Origin: Oscillospiraceae bacterium
GTDB lineage: Bacteria > Bacillota > Clostridia > Oscillospirales > Ruminococcaceae
Reading direction: 5' to 3'
NCBI GenBank assembly: GCA_025757845.1
Contig: CP107211.1
Span: 1,736,001 to 1,800,000, forward strand
Length of the DNA stretch: 64,000 bases
Position numbers and translations under genes: made by a program. Shown one piece after another: positions 49,573 to 58,086 of the stretch (position 1 is the stretch's first letter; each line of letters starts with the position of its first letter). The notes under the pieces were generated by a model that saw nothing but the letters and a program-made list of their open reading frames with translations, was not told where the DNA came from and did not search any database.

Positions 49573-50796
49573 ATGGCCAAAAATGTGATCATTGGTCAGA
49601 GCGGCGGCCCCACGGCCGTCATCAATTCCAGCCTGGCAGGCGTGTACAAGGCTGCCTGCAGTCTGGGTGCCGACAAGGTGTACGGCATGAAGTACGGCAT
49701 CGAGGGCCTGCTCAAGGAAGAGCTCATCGAGCTGAATGTCCTGCTGGACGACCGCATGAGCATTGAGCTGCTCAAGCGCACCCCGTCCAGCTATCTGGGC
49801 AGCTGCCGCTACAAGCTGCCCGACCCGGACACCGACTCCACCCCGTTCGTCAAGCTGTTCACCCTGTTTGACAAGTACGACATCTGCGCGGTGTTCTACA
49901 TCGGCGGCAACGACTCCATGGACACCATCGCCAAGCTCAGCCGCTACGGCGACCGGGTGGGCAGCAGCGTGCGGTTCATCGGTGTGCCCAAGACCATCGA
50001 CAACGACCTGTGCCTGACCGACCACACCCCCGGCTACGGCTCGGCGGCCAAGTACATCGCCACCATTCTAAAGGAAGTCATCCGCGATTCTTCCGTGTAT
50101 GACATCCGCAGCGTGACCGTGGCCGAGATCATGGGCCGTCACGCGGGCTGGCTGGCCGGTGCGGCCTGCCTGGCCGGCGGCGATGACTGTGAAGGCCCGG
50201 ACCTGATCCTGCTGCCGGAGGTGCCCTTTGATCAGGACAAGTTCCTGGCCAAGGTGGACGCGCTGCAGCGGGTCAAGCCCAACGTCATCATTGCGGCCAG
50301 CGAGGGCGTCAAGACCGCCGACGGCACTTACCTGTGCGATCTGGTGTCCACCGCCGGGCAGCTGGACGCCTTTGGCCACAAGGCCGTGCTCAGCGGCACC
50401 AGCCGGTATCTGTCCGAGCTGATCCACGACAAGCTGAACTGCAAGAGCCGCGCCATCGAGTTCTCTACCCTGCAGCGCTGCGCCAGCCATCTGGCCAGCC
50501 GCACCGATGTGAACGAGGCCTATGCGGTGGGCGGTGCCGCGGCGGCAGCGGCCTTTGCGGGCGAGAGCGGCCGCATGATCGCGCTGGAGCGCATTTCCAG
50601 CTATCCCTATCAGTGCATTGCCAAGTCGGTGGATGTGCAGCAGGTGGCCAACCTGGAAAAGAAGGTGCCGCTGGACTGGATCACCCCGGACGGCATGCAG
50701 GTGACGGCGGCCTTTGAGGAGTACGCCCGCCCGCTCATTCTGGATGAGGTGACCCCCGTGTACGTCAACGGCACCCCGCGCCACATCCGCCTGTAA
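49573..50796 (+). CDS. 6-phosphofructokinase, PPi-dependent type, copy 1
   Basis: A 407-residue PFK. The nucleotide/phosphate site reads GGNDS (111-115), with Asp in place of the Gly of ATP-PFK (GGDGS), and PKTIDND (139-145), with Lys in place of Gly. Both are marks of the pyrophosphate-dependent group. MGRHAGW near 200 binds fructose-6-phosphate. It catalyses the reversible phosphorylation of fructose-6-phosphate in glycolysis. AAGGAGG precedes the ATG. Followed 81 nt later by a paralogue. Confidence 0.93.
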   Translation: MAKNVIIGQSGGPTAVINSSLAGVYKAACSLGADKVYGMKYGIEGLLKEELIELNVLLDDRMSIELLKRTPSSYLGSCRYKLPDPDTDSTPFVKLFTLFDKYDICAVFYIGGNDSMDTIAKLSRYGDRVGSSVRFIGVPKTIDNDLCLTDHTPGYGSAAKYIATILKEVIRDSSVYDIRSVTVAEIMGRHAGWLAGAACLAGGDDCEGPDLILLPEVPFDQDKFLAKVDALQRVKPNVIIAASEGVKTADGTYLCDLVSTAGQLDAFGHKAVLSGTSRYLSELIHDKLNCKSRAIEFSTLQRCASHLASRTDVNEAYAVGGAAAAAAFAGESGRMIALERISSYPYQCIAKSVDVQQVANLEKKVPLDWITPDGMQVTAAFEEYARPLILDEVTPVYVNGTPRHIRL

Positions 50797-50877
50797 TCCC
50801 CTTTTCCGCGTCTGTTTTCGTGCACCTGCACGTTTTATAAAAGCCGAAACAGAAAAAACAAAAAAGGAGAAATCATC

Positions 50878-52110
50878 ATGGGTAAAAATGCAATCGTTGG
50901 TCAGTCTGGCGGCCCTACCTCCGTCATCAATGCAAGTCTGGCAGGCGTGTTCGAGAGCTGCAAGAGCCGCGGTGCCGACATCGTGTACGGTATGTGCAAC
51001 GGTGTTGCCGGTCTGCTGGAGGAGCGCGTGGTGGACCTGTCCACCGTGTTGACGGACGATTTGGACATTGAGCTGCTCAAGCGCACGCCGTCCAGCTTCC
51101 TGGGCAGCTGCCGCTACAAGCTGCCCGACTGGCACGCGGACGAAGCCGTGTACAAAAAGCTGTTTGCCATTCTGGAAAAGCTGAACATCGGCTACTTCTT
51201 CTACATCGGCGGCAACGACTCCATGGACACCATCGGCAAGCTGGCCGACTACGGTGCCCGCATAGACAGCGACATCCGCTTCATGGGCGTACCCAAGACC
51301 ATCGACAACGACCTGATGGTCACCGACCACACCCCCGGTTACGGTTCTGCGGCCAAGTACATCGGCGTGGTGATGAAGGAGATCATCCGTGACGCCACCG
51401 TGTACGGCACCAAGTACGTCACCGTGGTGGAGATCATGGGCCGCAACGCCGGTTGGCTGACCGCCGCCGCTGCTCTGGCCAAGAGCGACGACTGCGAGGG
51501 CGTGGACATGATCTGCCTGCCCGAAGTGCCCTTCAACGTGGACCACTTTGTGGAGAAGGTACGCGTGATGCAGGAGAAGAAGCCCAGCATCGTCATCGCC
51601 GTGTCCGAAGGCGTCAAGCTGGAGGATGGCCGCTACGTCTGTGAGCTGGCCGATGACGTGCACGCTGTGGACGCTTTCGGCCACAAGGCCCTGACCGGTA
51701 CGGCCCGCTTCCTGGCCAACGTGGTGGCCCGCAATCTGGACACCAAGACACGCTGCATCGAGCTTTCCACCCTGCAGCGCTGCGCCGGCCATCTGACCAG
51801 CCGCACCGACATCACCGAGGCCTATCAGGTGGGCGGTGCTGCCGCCAAGGCTGCCTTTGAGGGCGTGACCGGCCAGATGGTGGCCCTGAAGCGCATCTCC
51901 AACAGCCCGTACCAGTGCACCACGGAGCTGCACCCCATCAGCGAGGTGGCAAACCTTGAGAAGAAGGTGCCGCTGAGCTGGATGAACGAAAACCACACCC
52001 AGATGACCGAGGAGTTCCTGGAGTACGCCCGCCCGCTGATCCAGGCCGAGCTGACCCCGCTGTACATCGCCGGTCTGCCCCACCACATCTACCTGAAGAA
52101 GCAGAAGTGA
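50878..52110 (+). CDS. 6-phosphofructokinase, PPi-dependent type, copy 2
   Basis: A 410-residue paralogue of the preceding gene, with the same GGNDS and PKTIDND marks and MGRNAGW. The two differ through the middle and C-terminal regions, for example HPISEVANLEKKVPLSW against VDVQQVANLEKKVPLDW. AAAAAGGAG precedes the ATG. The intergenic gap has a CGTGCA/TGCACG hairpin with T-run, which may reduce read-through from copy 1. Confidence 0.93.
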   Translation: MGKNAIVGQSGGPTSVINASLAGVFESCKSRGADIVYGMCNGVAGLLEERVVDLSTVLTDDLDIELLKRTPSSFLGSCRYKLPDWHADEAVYKKLFAILEKLNIGYFFYIGGNDSMDTIGKLADYGARIDSDIRFMGVPKTIDNDLMVTDHTPGYGSAAKYIGVVMKEIIRDATVYGTKYVTVVEIMGRNAGWLTAAAALAKSDDCEGVDMICLPEVPFNVDHFVEKVRVMQEKKPSIVIAVSEGVKLEDGRYVCELADDVHAVDAFGHKALTGTARFLANVVARNLDTKTRCIELSTLQRCAGHLTSRTDITEAYQVGGAAAKAAFEGVTGQMVALKRISNSPYQCTTELHPISEVANLEKKVPLSWMNENHTQMTEEFLEYARPLIQAELTPLYIAGLPHHIYLKKQK

Positions 52111-52143
52111 TGGTTTCCCCTTTTGAACTGTTCTAAGGCATAA

Positions 52144-52184
52144 AAACCGCCCGCCCGGAATGCATTTCCGGGCGGGCGGTTTGT
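52144..52184. terminator. Bidirectional terminator after pfk copy 2
   Basis: CCGCCCGCCCGGAA-TGCAT-TTCCGGGCGGGCGG, a 14-bp perfect stem, with A-run on the left and TTTGTTT on the right. Serves pfk and the convergent dehydratase-like gene. Confidence 0.9.
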
Positions 52185-52195
52185 TTATCTTATGG

Positions 52196-53512
52196 TTATA
52201 CGGTCGCACCGACCTTCGGGGCACCGCCTGCGATCTCCTCGGCGGTCAGGGGCTTTGCCTCGGCCGGGGCATTCAGGCGCTCCTTGGCCACGGCCAGCAT
52301 CAGCTTGATGCGGTTTTCCTGGTTGACCTTGGTGGCGCTGGGGTCGTAGTCGATGGGGGTGATATTGGCGCTGGGGTACAGGGCGCGGATCTTGTTCACC
52401 ATGCCTTTACCCACAATGTGGTTGGGCAGGCAGCCGAAGGGCTGGGCACACACGATGTTGCCGTAGCCGCCCTGCACCAGCTCGATCATCTCGGCGGTCA
52501 GCAGCCAGCCCTCGCCCATCTTGGCACCCAGCGAAATGATGCCCTTGGGCTTTTCCACCAGCTCCTTGAAGGGGCCGGGGGCGTAGAACCCGGCATCGCT
52601 CTCGGCCTTGAGCATGGCACGCTCGATGCTGTCCAGCCAGTTCAGGAACTGGTCGATGCCCACCTTCACGGCCAGCTTGCCGCCGTACAGGATGTGGTCC
52701 TCGCCCATGTTGAAGGCGCAGTACTGCACAAAGCCCATCAGGCCGGGGAAGTTCACCTCGCAGTCCTGGCTTTCCAGGAACTTCTGCAGGTCGTTGTTGC
52801 CCAGCGGGCTGTACTTGACGTAGATCTCACCAACCACGCCCACCTTGACCTTGGGCACCCGGGTGACCGGGATGTTGGCAAAGTCGGCTGCAATGAGCGG
52901 GAAGGTGTGCTTCATCTCCTTGGCGGTGTAGCCCTTGCCGGCCAGCAGGACCCGGCCCAGACGGGTGACCCACAGGTCCACCATCTTGTCGGCAGCACCC
53001 TTCTCGTTCTCATAGGGGGCCACCTGATTGCGCAGGGCGCACAGCATGTCACCGTAGAAGATGCAGGCCAGCGCGCGGCGGGCCAGCGGGATGGTCATCT
53101 GGAAGCCGCTGTCCTTTTCCAGGCCGGAAAAGTTCAGGCTGGCCACCGGGATCTGCGGGTAACCGGCCTTGACCAGTGCCTTGCGCAGCAGATGGATGTA
53201 GTTGGAAGCACGGCAGCCGCCGCCGGTCTGGGTGATGAGCAGCGCGGTGTGATCCAGATCATATTTGCCGCTGTTCAGCGCGTCCAGGAACTGGCCAATG
53301 ACCAGCAGGGCCGGATAGCAGGTATCGTTGTGGACATATTTCAGGCCCAGCTGTGCCACGGCACTGCCGCAGTTGCCCAGGATCTCGCACTTGTAGCCGT
53401 CGTAGCGCAGAGCGTACTCCAGCAGGCGGAACTGGGTAATGGCCATGTTGGGGATGAGGATGGTATGCGTTTTCTTCATCTCCGGGGTGAATTTGGGATA
53501 ATTGTATTCCAT
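52196..53512 (-). CDS. 2-hydroxyacyl-CoA dehydratase-like protein
   Basis: A 438-residue protein of the 2-hydroxyglutaryl-CoA dehydratase D-component (HgdB) family, matching the C-terminal part of the large fused activase proteins of Clostridia. GNCGSAVAQLGLKYVHNDTCYPA near 48, TQTGGGCRASNYIHLL near 95 and CAQPFGCLPNHI near 355 hold conserved cysteines that may bind an Fe-S cluster. It is probably not a fermentation dehydratase; the function of these activase-linked proteins is unknown. AGGAGG precedes the ATG; 17 nt after the activase gene. Confidence 0.85.
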   Translation of the reverse strand: MEYNYPKFTPEMKKTHTILIPNMAITQFRLLEYALRYDGYKCEILGNCGSAVAQLGLKYVHNDTCYPALLVIGQFLDALNSGKYDLDHTALLITQTGGGCRASNYIHLLRKALVKAGYPQIPVASLNFSGLEKDSGFQMTIPLARRALACIFYGDMLCALRNQVAPYENEKGAADKMVDLWVTRLGRVLLAGKGYTAKEMKHTFPLIAADFANIPVTRVPKVKVGVVGEIYVKYSPLGNNDLQKFLESQDCEVNFPGLMGFVQYCAFNMGEDHILYGGKLAVKVGIDQFLNWLDSIERAMLKAESDAGFYAPGPFKELVEKPKGIISLGAKMGEGWLLTAEMIELVQGGYGNIVCAQPFGCLPNHIVGKGMVNKIRALYPSANITPIDYDPSATKVNQENRIKLMLAVAKERLNAPAEAKPLTAEEIAGGAPKVGATV

Positions 53513-53529
53513 AGGTTCCTCCTATGTTC

Positions 53530-56484
53530 TCAGGCTTTTGCCTTGGCGGCGGCCTTTTCCTCGGCCACCTCGTCGCGCTCATCCAGCGCGGCAAACAGAC
53601 TGCGCAGGCGGATGTTCACCGCACCCAGGTTGGTGATCTCGTCGATCTTGAGCTGGGTGTACAGCTTGCCGCCTGCCTGCAGGATCTCGCGGGTCTCGTC
53701 GGTGGTAATGGCATCCACGCCGCAGCCGAAGGACACCAGCTGCACCAGATCCATATCCTTCTGGGTGGTGCAGTATTTGGCGGCGGCATACAGGCGGCTG
53801 TGGTAGGTCCACTGGTTCAGCACACTGGTGGGGAACTTCTGCACCCGGTTGGAGATGCTGTCCTCGGTGATGACGGCAGCCCCGTGGCGGGTGATCAGAC
53901 GGTCGATGCCGTGGTTGACCTCCGGGTCCACATGGTAGGGGCGGCCCGCCAGCACGATGATGCGCTTGCCCTGACGGCGTGCCTCGTCGATGATCTCGCT
54001 GCCCTTCACGCGAATTTTGGCCATATGGGCCTCGTACTCGGCGTAAGCGGCGTCGGCAGCTTCCTGCACTTCCTTCTCGGAGATGCCGCCAAAATACTTG
54101 GGCAGCACGTTCTTGGCCATCTTGTGCACAAAGTCCTTGGGGCGGTGGATGCCCACATAATCATAGATGAACTTTTTGCCTTCCAGCTCCGGGCAGTTGC
54201 CGGCCAGAACTTCCGGGTAATAGGCCACCACCGGGCAGTTGTAATGGTTGTCGCCCAGGCCCTCGTCCACGTTGTAGGTCAGGCAGGGGTAGAAGATGGC
54301 GTCCAGCTCCATCTGGCTCAGGGCCTTGATGTGACCGTGGCTCAACTTTGCCGGGAAGCAGGCCGTATCGCTGGGGATGGTGGCCTGTCCGGCCAGATAC
54401 AGCCCGCGGCTGGACACCGGGCTGGTGTGCACCGCAAAGCCCAGCTTGGTCCAGAAGGCCCACCAGAAGGGCAGCAGCTCGTAGAAGCCCAGGCACAGCG
54501 GGATGCCGATGGAGCCCCGCTTGCCGGGCACCGGCTTGTAGCCGGCCAACAGCTCCTGCTTGTAGGCGTACAGGTTCAGGCTGTTGTCGGCGCTCTTGCC
54601 GGTCACGGGCTTGTCGCAGCGGTTGCCGGAAATGTACTTGCGGCCATCCGCAAAGGTGTTGACGGTGAGCTGGCAGTGGTTGCCACAGCCGCCGCACTTC
54701 ACGCTGACCACCTTCTGTTCAAAGGCTTCCAGCTCCTGCTGGCTCATCATGCCGGAGGCGGTACGGTGGGCCTTGCTGCTCTGGCGCAGACCATACAGGG
54801 CCGCACCGTAAGCACCCATCAGACCGGCAATGTCCGGGCGGATGACCTCCACGCCCATCTCTTTTTCAAAGGCGCGGAGCACGGCTTCATTATAAAAGGT
54901 ACCGCCCTGCACCACGATCTTGCGGCCCAGTTCTTCGGGGCTGGACGCGCGGATGACCTTGTACAGTGCGTTCTTGACCACGCTGATGGACAGACCGGCC
55001 GAGATGTTCTCGATGCTGGCACCGTCCTTCTGGGCCTGCTTCACCGAGCTGTTCATGAACACGGTGCAGCGGCTGCCCAGGTCCACCGGGCGGTCCGCAA
55101 ACAGACCCAGGGCGGCAAACTCCTTGACGTCATAACCCAGGGCCTGGGCGAAGGTCTGCAAAAAGCTGCCGCAGCCGGAAGAACAGGCTTCGTTCAGGAA
55201 GATGTTGCTGATGGCACCATCCTCGATCTTGAAGCACTTCATATCCTGGCCGCCGATGTCGATGATGAAGTCCACATCCGGCATGAAGTACTTGGCGGCG
55301 GTGAAGTGGGCCACCGTTTCCACCAGACCGTAATCACAGCGGAACGCGTTCTTCACCAGTTCTTCGCCGTAGCCGGTGGTGGTCACGCTGGCCACCTGCA
55401 GGCCGGGGTGTTCCTTGTAGATCTTGAGCAGCTGCTCCCGGATGAGGGGCAGCGGGTTGCCGAGATTGGGCTGATAGTTGGTGTACAAAATCTGGCTCTT
55501 CTCGTCCACCACCACCAGCTTGACGGTGGTGGAGCCGGAGTCGATGCCGATGTGCACCGGGCCGCAGTGGGCACTGAAGGGCACATGCGGCACGCTGTGG
55601 GACATGTGCCGGGCGTGGAATTCCTCGTACTCCTGCTTGTTGGCAAACAGCGGCGGCTCGCTGGCATAGGTGGCCGTGGCGGCATACTTGTCCAGTGCGT
55701 CGGCCACATCGGTGAGCACAAAGGATTTGTCCGCATACAGGGCGGCACCCAGTGCCACATACAGCAGGCTGTTTTCCGGGCAGGTGCCGGTCACGCCCAG
55801 CGCCTCGTCAAAGCTCTTGCGCAGCACGGTGCTGAAGGTGAGCGGCCCGCCCAGATACAGGATGTTGCCCTTGATGGGGCGGCCCTGTGCCAGACCCGCA
55901 ATGGTCTGGTTGACCACGGCCTTGTAGATGCTGGCGGCAATGTCCTCGGTGCGGGCACCCTGATTGATCAGGGGCTGCACGTCGCTCTTGGCAAACACGC
56001 CGCAGCGGGAAGCGATGGTGTAGGTGCGCTGGGCCTGCTCGGCGGCCTTGTTCATCTCGTCGGCGCTCATCTTGAGCAGGGTGGCCATCTGGTCGATGAA
56101 AGCACCCGTGCCGCCGGCACAGCTGCCGTTCATGCGCACTTCGGTGCCGTTGGTCAGAAACAGGATCTTGGCATCCTCGCCGCCCAGCTCAATGACGCAG
56201 TCGGTGGCGGGCACAAAGCGTTTGACCGCCACGCGGGTGGAGAACACCTCCTGCACGAAGGGCACGCCGCAGCTGTCGGCCAGGCCCATGCCCGCCGAGC
56301 CGGAAATGCTCAGCAGTGCTTTCTGCCCGTGCAGCTGCTCGGCGTCAATGCGGCGCAGCAGCTCCTGCGCCTTTTCCAGAATATGACTATAATGTCGTTC
56401 GTATGTAGAATACAGCAGGGTATCCTGCTCATCCAGCACCACGCACTTGATGGTGGTGCTGCCGATGTCAAGACCTACTCTCAC
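53530..56484 (-). CDS. Double-ASKHA acyl-CoA dehydratase activase-like protein
   Basis: A 984-residue protein with two BadF/BadG-type ATPase (ASKHA) domains and a DUF2229 region. The first begins LDIGSTTIK near residue 5 with MNGSCAGGTGAF near 120. The second begins GIDSGSTTVK near 330 with ACSSGCGSFL near 445, which has the cysteines of the HgdC cluster. DUF2229 follows (CLGFYELLPFWWAFW onwards). GTG 56484 was chosen because TAGGAGG lies 9 nt upstream. In many relatives this protein and the downstream one are fused (about 1,400 residues); here they are split. Confidence 0.87.
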   Translation of the reverse strand: MRVGLDIGSTTIKCVVLDEQDTLLYSTYERHYSHILEKAQELLRRIDAEQLHGQKALLSISGSAGMGLADSCGVPFVQEVFSTRVAVKRFVPATDCVIELGGEDAKILFLTNGTEVRMNGSCAGGTGAFIDQMATLLKMSADEMNKAAEQAQRTYTIASRCGVFAKSDVQPLINQGARTEDIAASIYKAVVNQTIAGLAQGRPIKGNILYLGGPLTFSTVLRKSFDEALGVTGTCPENSLLYVALGAALYADKSFVLTDVADALDKYAATATYASEPPLFANKQEYEEFHARHMSHSVPHVPFSAHCGPVHIGIDSGSTTVKLVVVDEKSQILYTNYQPNLGNPLPLIREQLLKIYKEHPGLQVASVTTTGYGEELVKNAFRCDYGLVETVAHFTAAKYFMPDVDFIIDIGGQDMKCFKIEDGAISNIFLNEACSSGCGSFLQTFAQALGYDVKEFAALGLFADRPVDLGSRCTVFMNSSVKQAQKDGASIENISAGLSISVVKNALYKVIRASSPEELGRKIVVQGGTFYNEAVLRAFEKEMGVEVIRPDIAGLMGAYGAALYGLRQSSKAHRTASGMMSQQELEAFEQKVVSVKCGGCGNHCQLTVNTFADGRKYISGNRCDKPVTGKSADNSLNLYAYKQELLAGYKPVPGKRGSIGIPLCLGFYELLPFWWAFWTKLGFAVHTSPVSSRGLYLAGQATIPSDTACFPAKLSHGHIKALSQMELDAIFYPCLTYNVDEGLGDNHYNCPVVAYYPEVLAGNCPELEGKKFIYDYVGIHRPKDFVHKMAKNVLPKYFGGISEKEVQEAADAAYAEYEAHMAKIRVKGSEIIDEARRQGKRIIVLAGRPYHVDPEVNHGIDRLITRHGAAVITEDSISNRVQKFPTSVLNQWTYHSRLYAAAKYCTTQKDMDLVQLVSFGCGVDAITTDETREILQAGGKLYTQLKIDEITNLGAVNIRLRSLFAALDERDEVAEEKAAAKAKA

Positions 56485-56601
56485 GTTGTTTTTCCTCCTA
56501 AGGCATCGTCTGCCGGGGCACGCCCTGCACACAGACGGTTCAGTTTTGACTGCCGAAAATTGTTCGGTAACAAATCATCCTCACAGTTTGCATACAAGGT
56601 T

Positions 56602-56630
56602 ATTATAAACCAAATTGTCGGCACATTCAA
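56602..56630 (-). promoter_or_regulatory. Promoter of the activase-dehydratase pair
   Basis: TTGAAT (56625-56630), 17 bp, TATAAT (56602-56607) on the minus strand, 120 nt before the GTG. Confidence 0.7.
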
Positions 56631-56751
56631 TCTGGAGCCTTTATTTTACACGAAAAAAATAGTATTTTCCGCTCCAAAAGTTAAACATTTTGTGAACTTG
56701 CCGGACTTTTTGGCGCTGATTTTTTCCGTGGCAAAGGTTCTTTGCTGCGAG

Positions 56752-56790
56752 CAAAAAAGAGCACTGTACCGGGTGGTACAGTGCCCCGTT
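56752..56790 (-). terminator. Second terminator in tandem
   Basis: GCACTGTACC-acccG-GGTACAGTGC followed by TCTTTTTTG on the minus strand. It lies about 70 nt after the terminator at 56858-56897. No gene lies between them. Confidence 0.75.
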
Positions 56791-56854
56791 TGCGTTGTTA
56801 TGCCTGCTCAACTTTAAGCCAAGAGGTTTTTACAAAGTTTCCTCACTCTATAAA

Positions 56855-56902
56855 AATGGCGCAGAGCCTTCTGGTTTTTCCAGAAGCGCTCCGCGCCTTT
56901 TT
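56855..56902 (-). terminator. Terminator of the U32-like gene
   Basis: GGCGCGGAGCGCTTCTGG pairs with CCAGAAGGCTCTGCGCC (small mismatch), flanked by A- and T-runs, so active in both directions. Confidence 0.82.
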
Positions 56903-56908
56903 TCGTTG

Positions 56909-57808
56909 TCAGAACAGGTCCAGCATATTGTCGAGGTAGATCTCTTCCCGCACCTGCAGCTGGTGTTCCGGTTTGGTCAGATAGTACAGCAAAAATTCCA
57001 GCACCAGCGCACTGCCAAGGCCCCGGCCCTCGATCTTGAACTGCGAAAAGCCCATGGGCAGGTAGGTGCTGCGGATATCCTCCACTCCGATAAAGCCGGG
57101 GTTCCGCATTGCTTTGGAAAAGCGGTAGCCTTCCGCCGCACCGGGGGCCGTGCAGCGGTGCTCCGGGCAGAGCTCGCCCAGATTCCGGCGGCTGACGTTC
57201 TCGTAGCAGCGCCGCCGGTCGGTGCAGCCGAACCAGCAGCACTCGTTGCAGAGAAATTCCAGCTTGTCCTTCTGCGGCTGCGGCAGGCTGTCCAGCTGCG
57301 CAAAGGCTTTGTTCAGGCGGAAGTCCGGCACCACATAGCGGAACTCCGGCCGGGCGGTCTCCGCTTCCAGCTGTGCAAACTCCGTGAGTACCTTGGTGGT
57401 GGAGGACACCAGATATAATTCCGGGTAGTGCTCCTGCAGATAATCCACCAGCAGGTCCGAATGCACGATGACGCCGTTCTGCACACTGCCCTGCGCGAAC
57501 TGCGCGCAGAGGGCGTTGCATTTAGGGTCGGTCAGGTGCTCTTCCCGCAGCAGTGAATTGCTGAAGGTGAGCCGGGCCGAGATACCGTACTCCTGCGCAA
57601 GGGCCAGCACCTCCCGGGCGGTGTGTCGGCTGCAGCCGGTCCGTCCGCCGCCCCACAGGCAGTCGGCCGGGGCACCGTAAAGGGAGCCGATCTCGCACCA
57701 ATCGTAAAACCAGTCGCGGTGCGTCCGGTACAGCGGCAGGAACACCCGGTACAGCTCGTAGAACTCAAACAGCCCGGGCAGGTGAAAATACGCTTTTCTG
57801 AGTTCCAT
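56909..57808 (-). CDS. Hypothetical protein, resembling peptidase U32-type barrels
   Basis: A 299-residue cytosolic protein. It starts MELRKAYFHLPGLFEFY, has a cysteine group NECCWFGCTDRRRCYENV near 190 and PMGFSQFKIEGRG near 255. The last motif resembles the substrate-site segment of U32-family proteins, which act in ubiquinone or tRNA hydroxylation and use an Fe-S cluster. The link is weak and the function unknown. It has no ribosome binding site of its own and begins 2 nt after the stop of a 49-codon gene, so translation is probably coupled. Confidence 0.7.
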   Translation of the reverse strand: MELRKAYFHLPGLFEFYELYRVFLPLYRTHRDWFYDWCEIGSLYGAPADCLWGGGRTGCSRHTAREVLALAQEYGISARLTFSNSLLREEHLTDPKCNALCAQFAQGSVQNGVIVHSDLLVDYLQEHYPELYLVSSTTKVLTEFAQLEAETARPEFRYVVPDFRLNKAFAQLDSLPQPQKDKLEFLCNECCWFGCTDRRRCYENVSRRNLGELCPEHRCTAPGAAEGYRFSKAMRNPGFIGVEDIRSTYLPMGFSQFKIEGRGLGSALVLEFLLYYLTKPEHQLQVREEIYLDNMLDLF

Positions 57809-57810
57809 GA

Positions 57811-57960
57811 TCAGTCGTCCAGCCAGATCTTTTCCTTCAGCACCACGCAGCCGGCCATGGTGGCCAGTGCGGCAAAGGAGGCGATGGCACCGGTGATGTG
57901 CTCCTTATACCAGCCAAATAGCGATTTTGGGGATGTTGTACCGTCCTGTGAGGAACTCAT
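57811..57960 (-). CDS. 49-residue single-pass membrane peptide
   Basis: MSSSQDGTTSPKSLFGWYKEH then a hydrophobic stretch ITGAIASFAALATMAGCVVL and the tail KEKIWLDD. AAAGGAGAG precedes the ATG and a promoter lies 34 nt upstream (57994-58022). It is the first gene of a two-gene unit with the U32-like protein, with 2 nt between them. I do not recognise the family. The clean ribosome binding site and the coupling argue that it is real. Confidence 0.7.
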   Translation of the reverse strand: MSSSQDGTTSPKSLFGWYKEHITGAIASFAALATMAGCVVLKEKIWLDD

Positions 57961-57993
57961 TGTGGAAACTCTCCTTTAAATTTTATCGTTCCT

Positions 57994-58022
57994 ATTATAG
58001 CCCTTCCCGCCGGGGAGGACAA
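57994..58022 (-). promoter_or_regulatory. Promoter of the 49-residue peptide operon
   Basis: TTGTCC (58017-58022), 17 bp, TATAAT (57994-57999) on the minus strand. Confidence 0.65.
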
Positions 58023-58086
58023 GACGGAATTTCACCTCACGGATGGCTTTTTTACAGTCGTTCGGGGGCCTGTCTTTTGGTTGTAT

